Shown: positions 11,701 through 21,273 of the stretch, one piece after another
Numbering within the stretch: the first letter of the stretch is position 1
How the letters are laid out: each line of letters opens with the position of its first letter
Assembly (NCBI GenBank): GCA_001599935.1
Contig: BCIJ01000002.1
Span: 409,811-473,810, forward strand
DNA: 64,000 nucleotides
Direction: 5' to 3'
DNA from: Holtermannia corniformis
Lineage: Eukaryota; Basidiomycota; Tremellomycetes; Holtermanniales
Position numbers and translations under genes: made by a program
Notes under the pieces: generated by a model
What the model was told of the DNA's origin: nothing
Database searches by the model: none
What the model saw: only the letters and a program-made list of their open reading frames with translations

Positions 11701-14230
11701 ACCTTCGCCGAAGCTGACGCCGTTGATTGAACATTTCTTAAACTCCATAATGTTCTGCGTGAGCGTACCAGTCTTGTCGCTGAATACGTATTCGATTTGG
11801 CCGAGGTCGTCCGAGATGTTCCATGTCTTCGGTACACAGGGAGTGTCGTCTAGCGGCCGTCAGCTCCAGTGATTGGAGGTGCGCCAACACTCACACGGCG
11901 CATAATACATCTCACGATCTTGAAAGATGAAATAGGCTTGGATCTGCGGCGGTCAGCCGCTATCACGAGGCCTCGCTCGTACGCACCGTCTTGACGATTT
12001 CAATCGAGATGTAGAGCGAGATAGGCACAATGTTCTGGAAGACGACAAGGCACGAGCTGTGCATGTTAGCAAGCACTCGCCCAACGTCACGAATCACTCA
12101 CGCAAAGATGATGACCGAGTCTAGACCAATGTTCTCGGCCGCGGCCGCACCGATCTCATAGTACTGAGCGCTAGTGTGATCCATTGTGCGATACCACGCG
12201 TCTGCACACGTCAGCGCCTGCTAGTAGAGACTGGCCGACTCACGCAGCGCGGCCGTCACCACACACAAGACCATGAGCAGGACAAAGTTCATTATCACGT
12301 TGAAGTCTGTTTTGTTAGCGCTACTTTTCAAAGTGCGACTTTGACTCACTCGTCTCACGCTCAATCTTTGATCGCTTCGACGGCGTATCACCGCCATTCA
12401 GCATGATCTTGGTATCCGCGCCCGTGAACACCACGACTCCAATGACCCAAGCCGTGTTCCTCAACGAGCACCCTCTCAACAAGAGCTCATTGATCGTGAT
12501 CGGCTCAATCTTGTCCTTGCCGCCCGACGAATACTTTAGCACGCCCTTGTAGTTGTACAAGTTTGCGTGCGGTGGTTCAGAATCCACAATGAACTTTGCG
12601 TGCTCGAGGTCCTCTTCGGCATTAATGCTCGAGGTCGCTTTGAGTGCGCGCCGGACTTTGAGGTTGGTTTCGCCATCGAGGTTTTTCGTCTCGACGAAAC
12701 ACAGGCTGTCGGTGTCCGAGGTGGAGAGCACGATGATGTCGGCCGGGACTTGCTCGTTGTCTCGTAGCAGCACAAGATCGCCTACTTCGAGTTTTTTCCT
12801 GGGTGAATCGTGAATTGGACATCATGGCAAAAGGCTTGCAGCTCACCAGAGAGTGCGCTCCCAGTGCGCTGTCCCCGACGCCGTCTGGTTCCAATCAATC
12901 ACGCCAGCGCTCGATCGACTCTTGAAGCTCGGCGCAGACGACGTGAACGAGGACCGCCGCCGAGTTGCCTGGAACAATTCCTCCTGATCGATCGCGGCTT
13001 CGGACCCAGCCACCTGAGCTGTCAGCCTCGGCCCTGTAGGCCTCTCAAACAAACGTACCGACGGGATCGTTTCGAGTGGATACGACTCTTTACGCCCCGC
13101 AGTGCCCATAGCGGGCGGTACGACCAGCTCCTCTTCGGCCTCCTCCTCCTTCCTACGCTCCATCACAATCTGCTTGCCGTCGCGCGCCTCCCGGTCTCGC
13201 AGTTTGCGCACACCCTTCGATGGGCCATCTACACCGGGATCAGCCGGCTCTCACTCTTCGAAGCAGGACACTACGCACTGTCACCGCGCCTCAACAGCTT
13301 TTCCAAAAACGTCCGTCCGTCCGTCGGCTGGTTGACGTTGCGCCAGTCTCCGAGCTTTGTCGCCGCCGACGTGTTGACTTCTTCATCGAGTTGATCTCGC
13401 CGCCAGTCTTCGACCCCGTCCTTGATCGCCGTCATGACGAGGATGGCGACGAGGGGAAGCATTGCGATCTGTGGGTTGCTGGCGCCGAAGATTGAAAACA
13501 CTGAGTGGGATCAACATTGGGTGCGTTTGGGAAGGTGGGTAAGGACGCACCTTGGAGCACGACGAGGCCAAGAAAGTAGATGTTGGCGACTGCATGGATT
13601 AGCACGGGTCTGGTACGAGGACACGGAAGGACGTACCGCTAAGTAGGCGTCAGCTTGGACACATTATCAGTCGTTCTGCAACACGACTCACCGCCGGAAC
13701 TGCTCAAACAGGTTCTTTGGGACAAAGGTCACCAGAGTGTATTCTGCCCATCAGCCAAGCTCGGCAGCAACGATACGACTCACTTGTTGTCCGGACTTTG
13801 TTTCGGACATAGCGCACGATCGGCTCGCCCTTGTACATTGCCTCTGGCGGCAACGGCTACCCGTCGTCAGCCAGCCGCCTTTGTCGACCTCGCAACTGAC
13901 AATATTGACATGGACGGCCCTTCTCAGACCGGGGACATCATCCTTTTTCACCTCGTCTGGGATCACGGCTGACCCGAGCTCGGTCCCAGCGTCACTGACG
14001 GCGGCCGACGAGTGTTTCCTGCCGACACTGCGCAAGCTGGCCATGGTTCCCTTGCGGCTAAACAGCCTGCGCCGCTTGCGTTTGCGTTCATCTGCAATGG
14101 CCTCTGTGCGAACCGACTCTGCAATGACACTGTGCGCCGTCCGTGTCGTTCTGAGACGGAGCTCGGGGTCGATCGGTCCCAAGTCATCGTCGGGGAGCGG
14201 AGGGGTGTAGGACGAACGGCGGTCGACCAT
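8711..14230 (-). CDS. P4-type ATPase, Dnf1-like phospholipid flippase
   Basis: An aminophospholipid or lysophospholipid flippase that moves lipid from the outer to the inner leaflet of plasma or endosomal membrane. The N-terminus (start 14230, [20 protein letters not shown]) is long and charged. A typical early region reads [20 protein letters not shown] and [19 protein letters not shown]. The actuator motif DGET is in [13 protein letters not shown] (about 12.7 kb). The phosphorylated Asp lies in [15 protein letters not shown] (about 11.75-11.79 kb), and the hinge [16 protein letters not shown] is at about 10.4 kb. The tail (8.7-9.3 kb) is Pro/Ser-rich and ends ending in PKTYGQAF. The gene has many short introns. 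The N-terminal length and the VEDWRRD region suggest the Dnf1/Dnf2 subgroup over Drs2. It diverges from the siroheme gene across about 1.1 kb. Confidence 0.9.
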
Positions 14231-15340
14231 TGTGCTTGACGGTGCAGTACCGGCCTGCTCTCCTCGCGAGCTCGCTCGCGATCTCGCGACTTGATGACCT
14301 AGCCGCTCAGCTGCGCGTTCCTAGCGGCCGCGGCAGAGCAAGAGCTTGGATGAAATCGTCGTCGTCGCCTGTGCACGCGTTTCACGTCGAGCCCAGCGTC
14401 AAAGGAGAGTGCCGCTCTTGGCGTGCTGGCCGAGTCCTTTCGTCAGTGGACACGCCGGTTACTCGCTTGGGGATGCTGATCAACCCGAGCGGGTGCTGAC
14501 TCTCTCGGCCGCCGTCTACGCGGTTCAGGGCGAGCACAGGACAGGCAGCAGGGCGCGTCCGAGTGATTGCACTCAAACGTGGCGGCACCCGCACTCGTAA
14601 GAATCCTCCCCGAGGCCGACCACCCGGCTTCCTCGCCGTCACTGAGCAGCCGACGCGGTCAATGTCCCGCTCGTGATCCAGAGCTCACGAGTGATTCAGT
14701 CTCGAGGCCGTTGTGTCAGATGCAGTTTGTGGATTCAGAGCGGTGCACCCGGAGCCGACTAGCCGCGAGGATGAGAAATGACCCGCTGCCGCAGCTTGAC
14801 ACGGTCCACACACGGCGGCTGTAGGCTGATGATCATGCATGGAGAGGTGTACACTATAGTAGCAGAACGGGAAGACTGCGGAACACTACAGGCGGCGCGT
14901 CGGCCGGTGGGCCAGCAGTCTCGACTATCTAGTGTGTGCGAGTGAAGTCGTTGATCGAACACGTCCGGATCAACGAAGAAAGGTGCTGATGTACCTTTGC
15001 TGTCTGATCGCTAGCGTAGCAACTGTCAGTGCTCGGGGAGTTGATCTCGCACGGGCCAGGCACGGCAATGTCACCCAAGCTGCCGCAACGACCCGTCGAC
15101 CAGACCATTCCAGCAGTGGCTCTAGTTCTCCATACTGATGGTAGAGCTACTGATCTGGCCAACATGGTCAGCTCAGACTGTCGACCGTTGCGCAACCCGG
15201 CCATCCTGATTGCTTTGCGGTCACGTGACGTATCCAATGTCGTGATGGCCGATCGACTCTTCCGAATCCGAAAAGTTGGATCACCAAGACAGCAACGAGT
15301 GGCGAGCTCCAGCAGTCGGCTCTCATCACCACAAGCAAGC
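14231..15340. promoter_or_regulatory. Divergent intergenic region between flippase and siroheme gene
   Basis: This 1.1-kb stretch separates two divergent genes and should hold both promoters. A run of nested CG-rich palindromes (gcgagctcgctcgcgatctc) lies at about 14.27 kb. In-frame sequence upstream of the chosen siroheme start (from 15031) is open but poorly conserved, so some of it could be extra N-terminus. I see no other gene. Confidence 0.4.
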
Positions 15341-17224
15341 ATGTGCACACGCGCACCCCTCTCTGGGTCCTACCCGACCCCTCAGCCGATCAACTCGCTC
15401 CCCATCACTTTTCGCTTCACCCCGGCCGCGCAGACCTGTCTGGTCGTGGGCTCTGGCCGGCTCGCGGCGACGCGCGCGTTCACTTTCCTCGAGGCCACTG
15501 CAAACGTCATCGTGGCAGCCCGTGAGCCCCTCGAGCAAGCTTGTGACCAGATCCAATGGCGCGTCGGGAAAGGCCAGCTCGATTACGTCGCTTTGCCAAC
15601 ACGGCTCGACGGCTGGCTCGAGTCGATCCCAGGGCTGTCACTGATCAGCGTGACGGACACGACAATTCCGTCATCATCTTCATTTGCACCGCAACTCGCT
15701 GCTCGCGCTCACGCACTCCATATCCCCATCAACGTGACCGATCACCCTTCACTCTGTACCTACACCTTTCCCGCAACCCACCGTTTCGCCTCCACGTCCA
15801 AGATTCAATCCAACCTCCAAGTCTCCGTCACGACCAACGGCCAAGGCTGCCGTCTTGCGAGCCGGATCAAGCGCGAGATCGTGAGCAGGCTACATCGCCA
15901 CGTCGGCCGCGCAGTCGACAACGTCGGCAAGCTACGCGCCATGGCGAGAACAAAGGGCGACGAAGAGGACGACCTGTCCACGTCGATTGCGCCGCTGAAT
16001 TCGCCAGTCCCTCAGCTTGATCTGGTGGAGAAACCGTTCTTTGATGACGCCGAGCGCCAGTTGACGCGCATGCGCTGGATCGCCCAGATCTCGGAATACT
16101 GGAGCGTCGACTACCTTGCACGCATGGGTGAGGTCGACATGTCCAAAGCGCTAGAGTCGGGCGAGGCGACGTCGCACAGCGCAGGATCAGCCGAGAAGGG
16201 TGCAGCTGGCGGCCTATCGATCGGTGCGGGCCTCGGCCTGCCCGTTGGCCAAGCTGGTTCAGGCTCGCAACGCTCGGCAAACCAGCCATCAGCTCCACGA
16301 CATGATCTTGCCCTCGCGATCCCTGCACCACCACCCGTACCAGCCAAAGGCCGGATCTCCCTCCTCGGTTCCGGTCCCGGCCACCCCGGCCTCCTTACCA
16401 TCGCCGCCCACCGCGCACTACAACAAGCGACGCTGATCCTGTCCGACAAGCTCGTCCCCGCCGAGATCCTCGCCCTGATCCCTTCCACAACCGAGCTTCA
16501 CATTGCCAAGAAATTCCCAGGCAACGCCGAAGGAGCTCAGAACGAGATGATGGCGCTCGCACTTGCCGGTGCTCAGCGCGGCGAAACAGTCGTCAGGCTC
16601 AAACAGGGCGATCCGTTCGTATACGGTCGTGGCGGCGAAGAAGTCTTGTTCTTCCGTGAACACGGGTTCGAATGCGTCGTCGTGCCCGGTGTCAGCTCGG
16701 CCTTGGCGGGACCGTTGATGATGGGCATCCCGGTCACTCAACGAGGCGTGGCGGAATCTCTCGTGCTATGCACCGGTGTCGGTCGGCAAGGAAAGGCCGT
16801 CCAGCTGCCTGGCTACGTCAAGTCCCGAACCCTTCTGGTCCTCATGGGCGTCGCTCGCATCGCTCAAGTCCTAGACGTCCTCTGCCGGCCCGAAGCCGAA
16901 GGCCGCGATGGGCCCGCCTACCCCCGCCACACACCCATCGCAATCATCGAACGCGCATCTTCACCAGATCAACGCATGATCGCATCAACGCTCGATGGCA
17001 TTCAAGCGGCACTGGAGAGTGTGGAACAGAGACCGCCAGGGATGATGGTGATTGGCTACGCGGCGCTTTGCCTGGCTGGCAAGGGTGAGGTCGGCGTGTT
17101 GGACGGTGCGGATGAGCAGCAGATCGTGAGCGAGTGGTTGGGCGGTCAGCCGTGGTTGATCAGGGAGGGGTTAGATGAGACGTGGGACGAGCTGGGGCCG
17201 CTGCAGGAGCTGCAGGAGTTGTAG
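15341..17224 (+). CDS. MET1: Siroheme biosynthesis: Met8-like domain fused to uroporphyrinogen-III C-methyltransferase
   Basis: The enzyme makes precorrin-2 from uroporphyrinogen III on the way to siroheme, the cofactor of sulfite and nitrite reductases. The coding region has no introns. Residues about 20-150 form a Met8/CysG-B-like NAD-binding region: TCLVVGSGRLAATRAFTFLE, then INVTDHPSLCTYTFPATHRF and SVTTNGQGCRLASRIKREI. After a low-complexity linker, about residues 340-600 form the methyltransferase: RISLLGSGPGHPGLLTIAAH, LSDKLVPAEIL, VVRLKQGDPFVYGRGGEE, VVPGVSSALAGPLMMGIPVT and GVAESLVLCTG. I chose the ATG at 15341 because it sits just before the conserved domain; in-frame ATGs at 15068, 15163 and 15244 are alternatives. 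The order of domains resembles bacterial CysG. Whether the Met8-like part still has dehydrogenase or chelatase activity cannot be told from sequence. Confidence 0.88.
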   Translation: MCTRAPLSGSYPTPQPINSLPITFRFTPAAQTCLVVGSGRLAATRAFTFLEATANVIVAAREPLEQACDQIQWRVGKGQLDYVALPTRLDGWLESIPGLSLISVTDTTIPSSSSFAPQLAARAHALHIPINVTDHPSLCTYTFPATHRFASTSKIQSNLQVSVTTNGQGCRLASRIKREIVSRLHRHVGRAVDNVGKLRAMARTKGDEEDDLSTSIAPLNSPVPQLDLVEKPFFDDAERQLTRMRWIAQISEYWSVDYLARMGEVDMSKALESGEATSHSAGSAEKGAAGGLSIGAGLGLPVGQAGSGSQRSANQPSAPRHDLALAIPAPPPVPAKGRISLLGSGPGHPGLLTIAAHRALQQATLILSDKLVPAEILALIPSTTELHIAKKFPGNAEGAQNEMMALALAGAQRGETVVRLKQGDPFVYGRGGEEVLFFREHGFECVVVPGVSSALAGPLMMGIPVTQRGVAESLVLCTGVGRQGKAVQLPGYVKSRTLLVLMGVARIAQVLDVLCRPEAEGRDGPAYPRHTPIAIIERASSPDQRMIASTLDGIQAALESVEQRPPGMMVIGYAALCLAGKGEVGVLDGADEQQIVSEWLGGQPWLIREGLDETWDELGPLQELQEL

Positions 17225-17390
17225 CCGGGCTCGCATGCCTGAGACTCAAGAGCATGTATTTAACACTTGCGAGTCCGCCGCACGAAACCAATGGCACTGG
17301 AAAGCCAAGTTGCACATCATAGCATGGCACATCGCTGAGTCGCAGTGCGACAGGGATTACTACACACACGCAGCTTGTGACAATTGCTCG

Positions 17391-17639
17391 TCAATGACCA
17401 CACTCGCTACCACACCTATTGCAGCGCGTCTGTGCCAGCCTCGGGTTACGTCGCACACAGTCGTCTCGCATTTCTGCGATGGCACGTTCGACAGGCAACA
17501 GGGCCATCGTCGCCGCGCCTACTCTGGGAGGTACATTGATAGTATACGTTGTAGCTTCCCCGGGTGTGATGGTGTAACTGATGTTACGGCTGAGGGAATG
17601 CGTACAGGATCCTTGGGAATCTTTCGTCTGGTCGCTCAT
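17391..17639 (-). CDS. Small-protein array member A (divergent, Cys-rich tail)
   Basis: Single-exon ORF of 82 residues with no known family. It begins MSDQ, as member E does, and has a strand-like stretch SYTITPGEATTYTINV where other members have TLTLNPATGSYTQKL. A putative helix, LLPVERAIAEMRDD, follows at the place of the conserved PxE helix. Unlike the others it has a C-terminal extension, CNRCGSECGH, with three cysteines in a CxxC-like arrangement. It has no signal peptide or membrane segment. It is the most divergent member along with C, and membership in the array is tentative. Confidence 0.35.
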   Translation of the reverse strand: MSDQTKDSQGSCTHSLSRNISYTITPGEATTYTINVPPRVGAATMALLPVERAIAEMRDDCVRRNPRLAQTRCNRCGSECGH

Positions 17640-18063
17640 TGTGATAGGGTGCTGTAAATAGTGAGACAGCCTCGTGCAGCGTGGCTAGCGTTTATGCTGC
17701 GCTGCGTGTCCCGCCTTCGCGCTGTCCTTTGTGGCAGTTGATAGTCGGTCCGAGGTCCCCCTGGAAGGATATTCGGTCTACGTAGGCCTTGAGGCTATGC
17801 GCGGTACAATGGGTGGCTGAACCGCAGAAATTACAAGTGGCGAGGAGCACTTGCAGATTTGATACAAAAGAGCTCTCAAGGGCCGCATCCCGTTCGCGGT
17901 GCTACGGGTCAGCTTGTTGAACTGCGCCTTCGTGGACGCCGACGAAAAATGTGTTGCTTGCCTGCCAGCATTTCGTGCGCATTGACCATGGCATCAGCTA
18001 TAGAACCGGAAAGTGTCTAGACCAGACTGTCCAAGCTCATAGTCTCGAAGCGCTCTGTTACTA
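17640..18063. other. Non-coding stretch within the small-protein island
   Basis: This region lies between array members A and B. I found no conserved ORF, RNA gene or clear repeat in it. It should hold the promoter of member A. Confidence 0.4.
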
Positions 18064-18300
18064 CTAGGTAGGAGTGGCAGGTCTCTCGGTCAAATACTGC
18101 TTGTTATTGAATTCAATCAGAGTACGGGCCGCCTCTGAAGTGAGATGCATGACTTGTGGATCACAGTCGACACCATTTCTCAGTGTGATGATGGTCCGTT
18201 GTTCATACCCACAGTTAACCTTGTGCAATTCGTAGCGTGTTCTTGAGTGGCCAAGCTGTGGCTCAGCATACCAAATTTCCTCCGGTGTCGTGGACATCAC
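18064..18300 (-). CDS. Small-protein array member B
   Basis: Single-exon ORF of 78 residues, not recognised. The layout follows the array: a short variable N-terminus (MMSTTPEEIWYAEPQ), a basic-aromatic strand SRTRYELHKVNCGYEQR in place of the TLT strand, a central turn ITLRNGVD, then a helix HLTSEAARTLIEFNNKQYL and a short tail. A TATA-like element, GGGTATAAGAC on the minus strand, lies about 40 nt upstream of the start. No signal peptide or membrane segment is seen. Confidence 0.45.
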   Translation of the reverse strand: MMSTTPEEIWYAEPQLGHSRTRYELHKVNCGYEQRTIITLRNGVDCDPQVMHLTSEAARTLIEFNNKQYLTERPATPT

Positions 18301-18339
18301 TGTAGGGTCGCAGGATCAAGCAGCGGGGCAAATCCCCCC

Positions 18340-18352
18340 AGTCTTATACCCT
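18340..18352 (-). promoter_or_regulatory. TATA-like element upstream of array member B
   Basis: The minus strand reads GGGTATAAGAC about 40 nt before the ATG of member B. The same GGGTATAA core occurs about 35-40 nt upstream of member G (21541-21549). The shared sequence and spacing suggest a core promoter, though it was found by eye only. Confidence 0.35.
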
Positions 18353-18689
18353 CTGTGGCTGGGCTTCCTACGGATTCTTCTGACCGCTGATTGACAATGC
18401 AGCTTGTCTCAGATAGCCAACTGTATCGAATTAGCGTGGCTCGGTCCCGCTCTGCTCATCTACGATGTCGACAGCTCCGGTGACATCTCAGCTCCAAGCA
18501 CGTGTTCCTCGATCCGATCTACGTTGGAGCCCTGATACGGGCAAAGGACTTGCGTGCTATCCGCATCGCTATCAAAGCCCAGATCCCACCGGAGATGCTG
18601 CGATGGCGACGGGAAAGGCGCAGCGTGGACTGGTGATAGAGACCGCCCTACTGTTGGATTACGCCACGCAGCCAGCCATCCCGGCGGAG

Positions 18690-18812
18690 GGCGCCGGATC
18701 CGGCGAACACTACATCCGGCGCGGATGTAGCCAAGACAAGTCTGGCGCGCAGAGGATGTAGTCAAGGCGCCGAGGATGCGACGCATCCGGCGAGGATACT
18801 GCATCCGGCGAG
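18690..18812. repeat. Cluster of short catccggcg repeats
   Basis: Three exact copies of catccggcg plus a variant are spread over about 120 bp, separated by gaggatgtag-like words. The spacing is irregular, so it is not a CRISPR-like array. It may be a diverged minisatellite. Confidence 0.5.
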
Positions 18813-19461
18813 ACATCAGGGACGTCAGAGTTGTAGGCGAAATCCTACAAAGAAGCGCCGTAGCGAGCGAGATGCATCACGGTTCTTCCCATCATCTAAC
18901 ACCTACGTCCACATGCATACCTCCCATCGATTGGCATGGAGATATGCAGGTTTTCATGCGTTGACACCAGGTCTGTCAGCGGACATTCGGCTTCGGAACA
19001 GGTAGATGAGATGCCGCTGTCTTCCACCTCAATATTCACTGACTCATCTCACAGTTTGTTTCGGATCCAGAGGCCTTATAATCTGCGTCCGTGTGGCGTG
19101 CTTCGACCGCCGGCCTTCTTACTGGGCCCTTTTTCAGTGTGTCTTCTCCACTCGGTAAGCTGCTCGCCGCTTCGTGTCCGGGTACATGCAGCCCAACGCC
19201 GTCTCGGTACCACGAGAAGCCTATAATGTCTGCCCTGTAGGAGAGACGGTTAGAGGTACTGCTGCAACCATGTCAGACAGCCCAATGACAGCAGGCAGAC
19301 AGTCAAGTCAGCTTGAAAGTACAGGAGCAGTGAACAATGCATACATGTCTTGCTTACTGCTAGAGCATGTCCAGCTACCGAGTCCCCTTCGTGTACGCTC
19401 GGAGCTACGATTATATGGCGTACTCGATCTGTGGCGCACAGCCATACACCCTCTCATACCA

Positions 19462-19629
19462 TTATAAAACGCTCGGCAGGTTGCTGGCAGTAATCGTCGG
19501 CCGTTCTTCCCACCTGGAAGACGATGCCCTGAAAATCTTTTGTGAGTAGTTCCCCGTCCCGGTACGGCTAATGGTGCACTGGCTCGCCGCGTCGCCAATA
19601 TGCACCGTCTTGATCGTAGTCGCGGTCAT
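19462..19629 (-). CDS. Small-protein array member C (short, perhaps frameshifted)
   Basis: ORF of 55 residues from the ATG at 19627-19629: MTATTIKTVHIGDAASQ, then CTISRTGTGNYSQKIFR, which matches the TLT...GxYTQ hairpin of members D-F. After that the frame loses resemblance to the family. Another frame continues with DFQGIVFQVGRTADDYCQQ and ends soon after, so the C-terminal helix may have been lost to a frameshift. I call it a probable degenerate member. Confidence 0.35.
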   Translation of the reverse strand: MTATTIKTVHIGDAASQCTISRTGTGNYSQKIFRASSSRWEERPTITASNLPSVL

Positions 19630-19858
19630 GTCTGAGGGTGGCAAGATGCGCCTGCGGCTGTCTTATGTCTAGGACCTGAGAACGCGTACGAGTCAGTACA
19701 ATGGAGGCGCACAGTGCAATCTGACAAACGACGTTCCTTTCCAGGCGGAGTCCGTAGTCGCCACCGTTGTAGTAAGGTCAAGCGTCACGCTTCGCATCAG
19801 CTTCTGCATAACGTTCATAGTGAGCGCAGCCAATCTGATCGACTTCGACGGCATACAA

Positions 19859-20086
19859 TCAAGCGCTTGAGTACTCGATGTCCACCTTCTGGTACAGGGT
19901 CGTAAGCAGATTAATTTGCGACTGCAGCGCTTCCGGCTTGATATCGTGTATCCTGATAGTCGTACCCGTCATAACCGGAGTCAGCTGTTGTGTGTAGGTC
20001 CCGGTTGTAGTGTTGAGCGTCAAGGTACGGGTACTTGAAGGGGCGTTTGCCGTCACTTTGATTATCGTCGCTTGGGTTTGGTCCAT
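19859..20086 (-). CDS. Small-protein array member D
   Basis: Single-exon ORF of 75 residues and one of the two clearest members. It begins MDQTQATIIKVTANAPSS, followed by the core TRTLTLNTTTGTYTQQLT, a turn with MTGTTIRIHDI, a helix KPEALQSQINLLTTLYQ and a last strand VDIEYSSA. It aligns along its whole length with member E, sharing TLTLN, TGxYTQ.LT, a T-rich turn, a PxE/PDE-started helix and a final acidic/aromatic strand. Predicted order is strand, hairpin, helix, strand. There is no signal peptide, membrane segment or cysteine, so I expect a cytosolic or nuclear protein. The function is unknown. Confidence 0.55.
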   Translation of the reverse strand: MDQTQATIIKVTANAPSSTRTLTLNTTTGTYTQQLTPVMTGTTIRIHDIKPEALQSQINLLTTLYQKVDIEYSSA

Positions 20087-20457
20087 TGCAGGTAGTTGAT
20101 TCCAGGGTCAGTGACTGTTCACGAGACTACTGGGCCTCTATGGGTTTTTGCGGACAGACTCGGCTCAATGAGCAATATCGCGCGGCACTGTATGATTCGT
20201 GCTGGAACTCCGGCATCCGACTGGGCGCATCGCGGGCAACCATGCCTTGCCGAAGGGCTGCTTAACCCTTTGATTTCCGAGAGCTACTGCCTGCACGATG
20301 ATATCAACCTCCTCTGTAGTTGACATGCTACGATCCTTTGGCAAGCAGAGTCGAACCCCGCCAACCTGGTATCATGCTCAACTGTCACGCCGTGCACTCG
20401 TATTTATCTCGCCGTATACGAAACTCTGCATCAGAATCTACTCGATGGACACGACGG
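20087..20457. other. Spacer between array members D and E
   Basis: Nothing convincing is seen. A stretch at about 20345-20365 (gagtcgaacccc) faintly recalls a tRNA T-arm but has no acceptor or anticodon stem partner. Confidence 0.4.
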
Positions 20458-20688
20458 CTATTCGGTGTAGGTGATATCCGGCTTGGATCGATACATCGTC
20501 TCAAAGCGCTCAATCTGCTGGTGTATCTCGTCCGGCGGGATCTCGCGTAACGTCTTCGTCTCTCCGTTGCTAAATGACGTGAGTTTCTGCGTGTAGGAAC
20601 CGGTCGCAGGGTTGAGCGTCAGAGTACGGCGAGCTGCATGGCCCTCGATTGAGACCTCGAGGATCTTGGGTTGGCTCTGGTCGCTCAT
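20458..20688 (-). CDS. Small-protein array member E
   Basis: Single-exon ORF of 76 residues. It begins MSDQSQPKILEVSIEGHAA, followed by the core RRTLTLNPATGSYTQKLTSF, a turn SNGETKTLREI, a helix PPDEIHQQIERFETMYRS and a last strand PDITYTE. It is the closest relative of member D in the window. Its MSDQ start is shared with member A and its IPP-x-E helix start with member G (IPPAELDEEIAHW). No known family or motif was recognised. Absence of introns contrasts with most other genes here. Confidence 0.55.
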   Translation of the reverse strand: MSDQSQPKILEVSIEGHAARRTLTLNPATGSYTQKLTSFSNGETKTLREIPPDEIHQQIERFETMYRSKPDITYTE

Positions 20689-20808
20689 GGCAGATGGGTG
20701 ATTCTGGCTAAAGCAGCCCTGCTACAGTTCTTGTAGTCGTCCTCATGCTGGCGGCGCACGAATCGGCTTAGTCTCTGCAATTTCGCTCGGCAGGACGCCG
20801 CAAACCCC

Positions 20809-20831
20809 CACCCGACATGTCATGCCGGGTG
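20809..20831. other. Near-perfect 23-bp palindrome
   Basis: The arms CACCCGaCATG and CATGcCGGGTG are complementary except at one position, with a single T between them. It lies between members E and F, about 120 bp upstream of E and 95 bp downstream of F. It could be a protein-binding site or a hairpin in RNA. Confidence 0.55.
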
Positions 20832-20925
20832 GTTCTTCCTTGCTACAATCTCCGATGACTATGAGATGCATGACGTTCTCGATCTGATTTGTGATCAATA
20901 TGGATCGAGTAAGCTGTTCCGATCA

Positions 20926-21148
20926 CTATGATCGCTTGATCTTCAGTTCCGATCCGTACATATACGTCCAACGGTCGATCGTCGTCTGTAAATCGTGCCA
21001 TGCAACATCATGCAGACGTTTGGTATTGCCTGTCTCGTCATTGGATACTTGCTGCGTGTATGTCCCGCTGTTTGGATCATACGTACGTCAACGTGCGAGT
21101 CACGCCTTGGGCTTGCACCAACACTTCTGTGATCGTTCCTTCGCTCAT
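20926..21148 (-). pseudogene. Small-protein array member F, broken by a 4-bp duplication
   Basis: Starting at 21146-21148, the frame reads MSEGTITEVLVQAQGVTRTL and then meets a stop a few codons on. Past an ACGTACGT duplication at about 21081-21088, a different frame carries the rest of a family protein: YDPNSGTYTQQVSNDETG, NTKRLHDVAWHDLQTTIDRW and TYMYGSELKIKRS, ending at 20926-20928. Taken as two pieces, the N-terminal TRTLT and the later GTYTQQ line up with members D and E. The break looks recent because both halves are still well conserved. A sequencing error is possible. Confidence 0.6.
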
Positions 21149-21181
21149 TGGTGGAAGAAGAAGGGTGGAGTTGCCGCCATA

Positions 21182-21263
21182 TCTCAGCCCTTTCACCACA
21201 CGACGCCATGCTTTTCCGCCCGTCTCAGCCCTTTCACCATACGACGCCATGCATCTCCGCCGT
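21182..21263. repeat. Two tandem copies of a 41-bp unit
   Basis: The unit starts tctcagccctttcacca and recurs at 21223 after 41 bp, with few differences (cacacgac versus catacgac, gcttttcc versus gcatctcc). It lies between members F and G, just upstream of F's start, so it may be part of F's promoter. Confidence 0.8.
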
Positions 21264-21273
21264 AGCTTCCGCC

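Larger units (their letters stand above)
18301..19461. other. Gene-poor stretch with short direct repeats
   Basis: About 1.1 kb between members B and C contains no ORF I trust. At 18.69-18.81 kb the motif catccggcg occurs at 18713, 18784 and 18802, with a gatccggcg variant at about 18698 and several gaggatg/cggatgtag variants between them. This looks like a decayed short tandem repeat. A ttataatc element is at about 19077. Confidence 0.4.

Noticed and set aside
10672..11730. 352-codon open frame on the plus strand
   Set aside because: It is the exact antisense of the flippase P-domain exon, whose frame carries conserved ATPase motifs. High GC and few stop triplets explain the open frame.
15868..16488. 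Two minus-strand frames inside the siroheme gene
   Set aside because: The plus strand has an uninterrupted conserved methyltransferase; these are shadows.
18713..18810. CRISPR-like repeats
   Set aside because: Repeats are only 9 bp, spacers unequal, and the genome is eukaryotic.
20340..20370. tRNA-like T-arm (gagtcgaacccc)
   Set aside because: No matching acceptor, D-arm or anticodon stem could be drawn on either strand.
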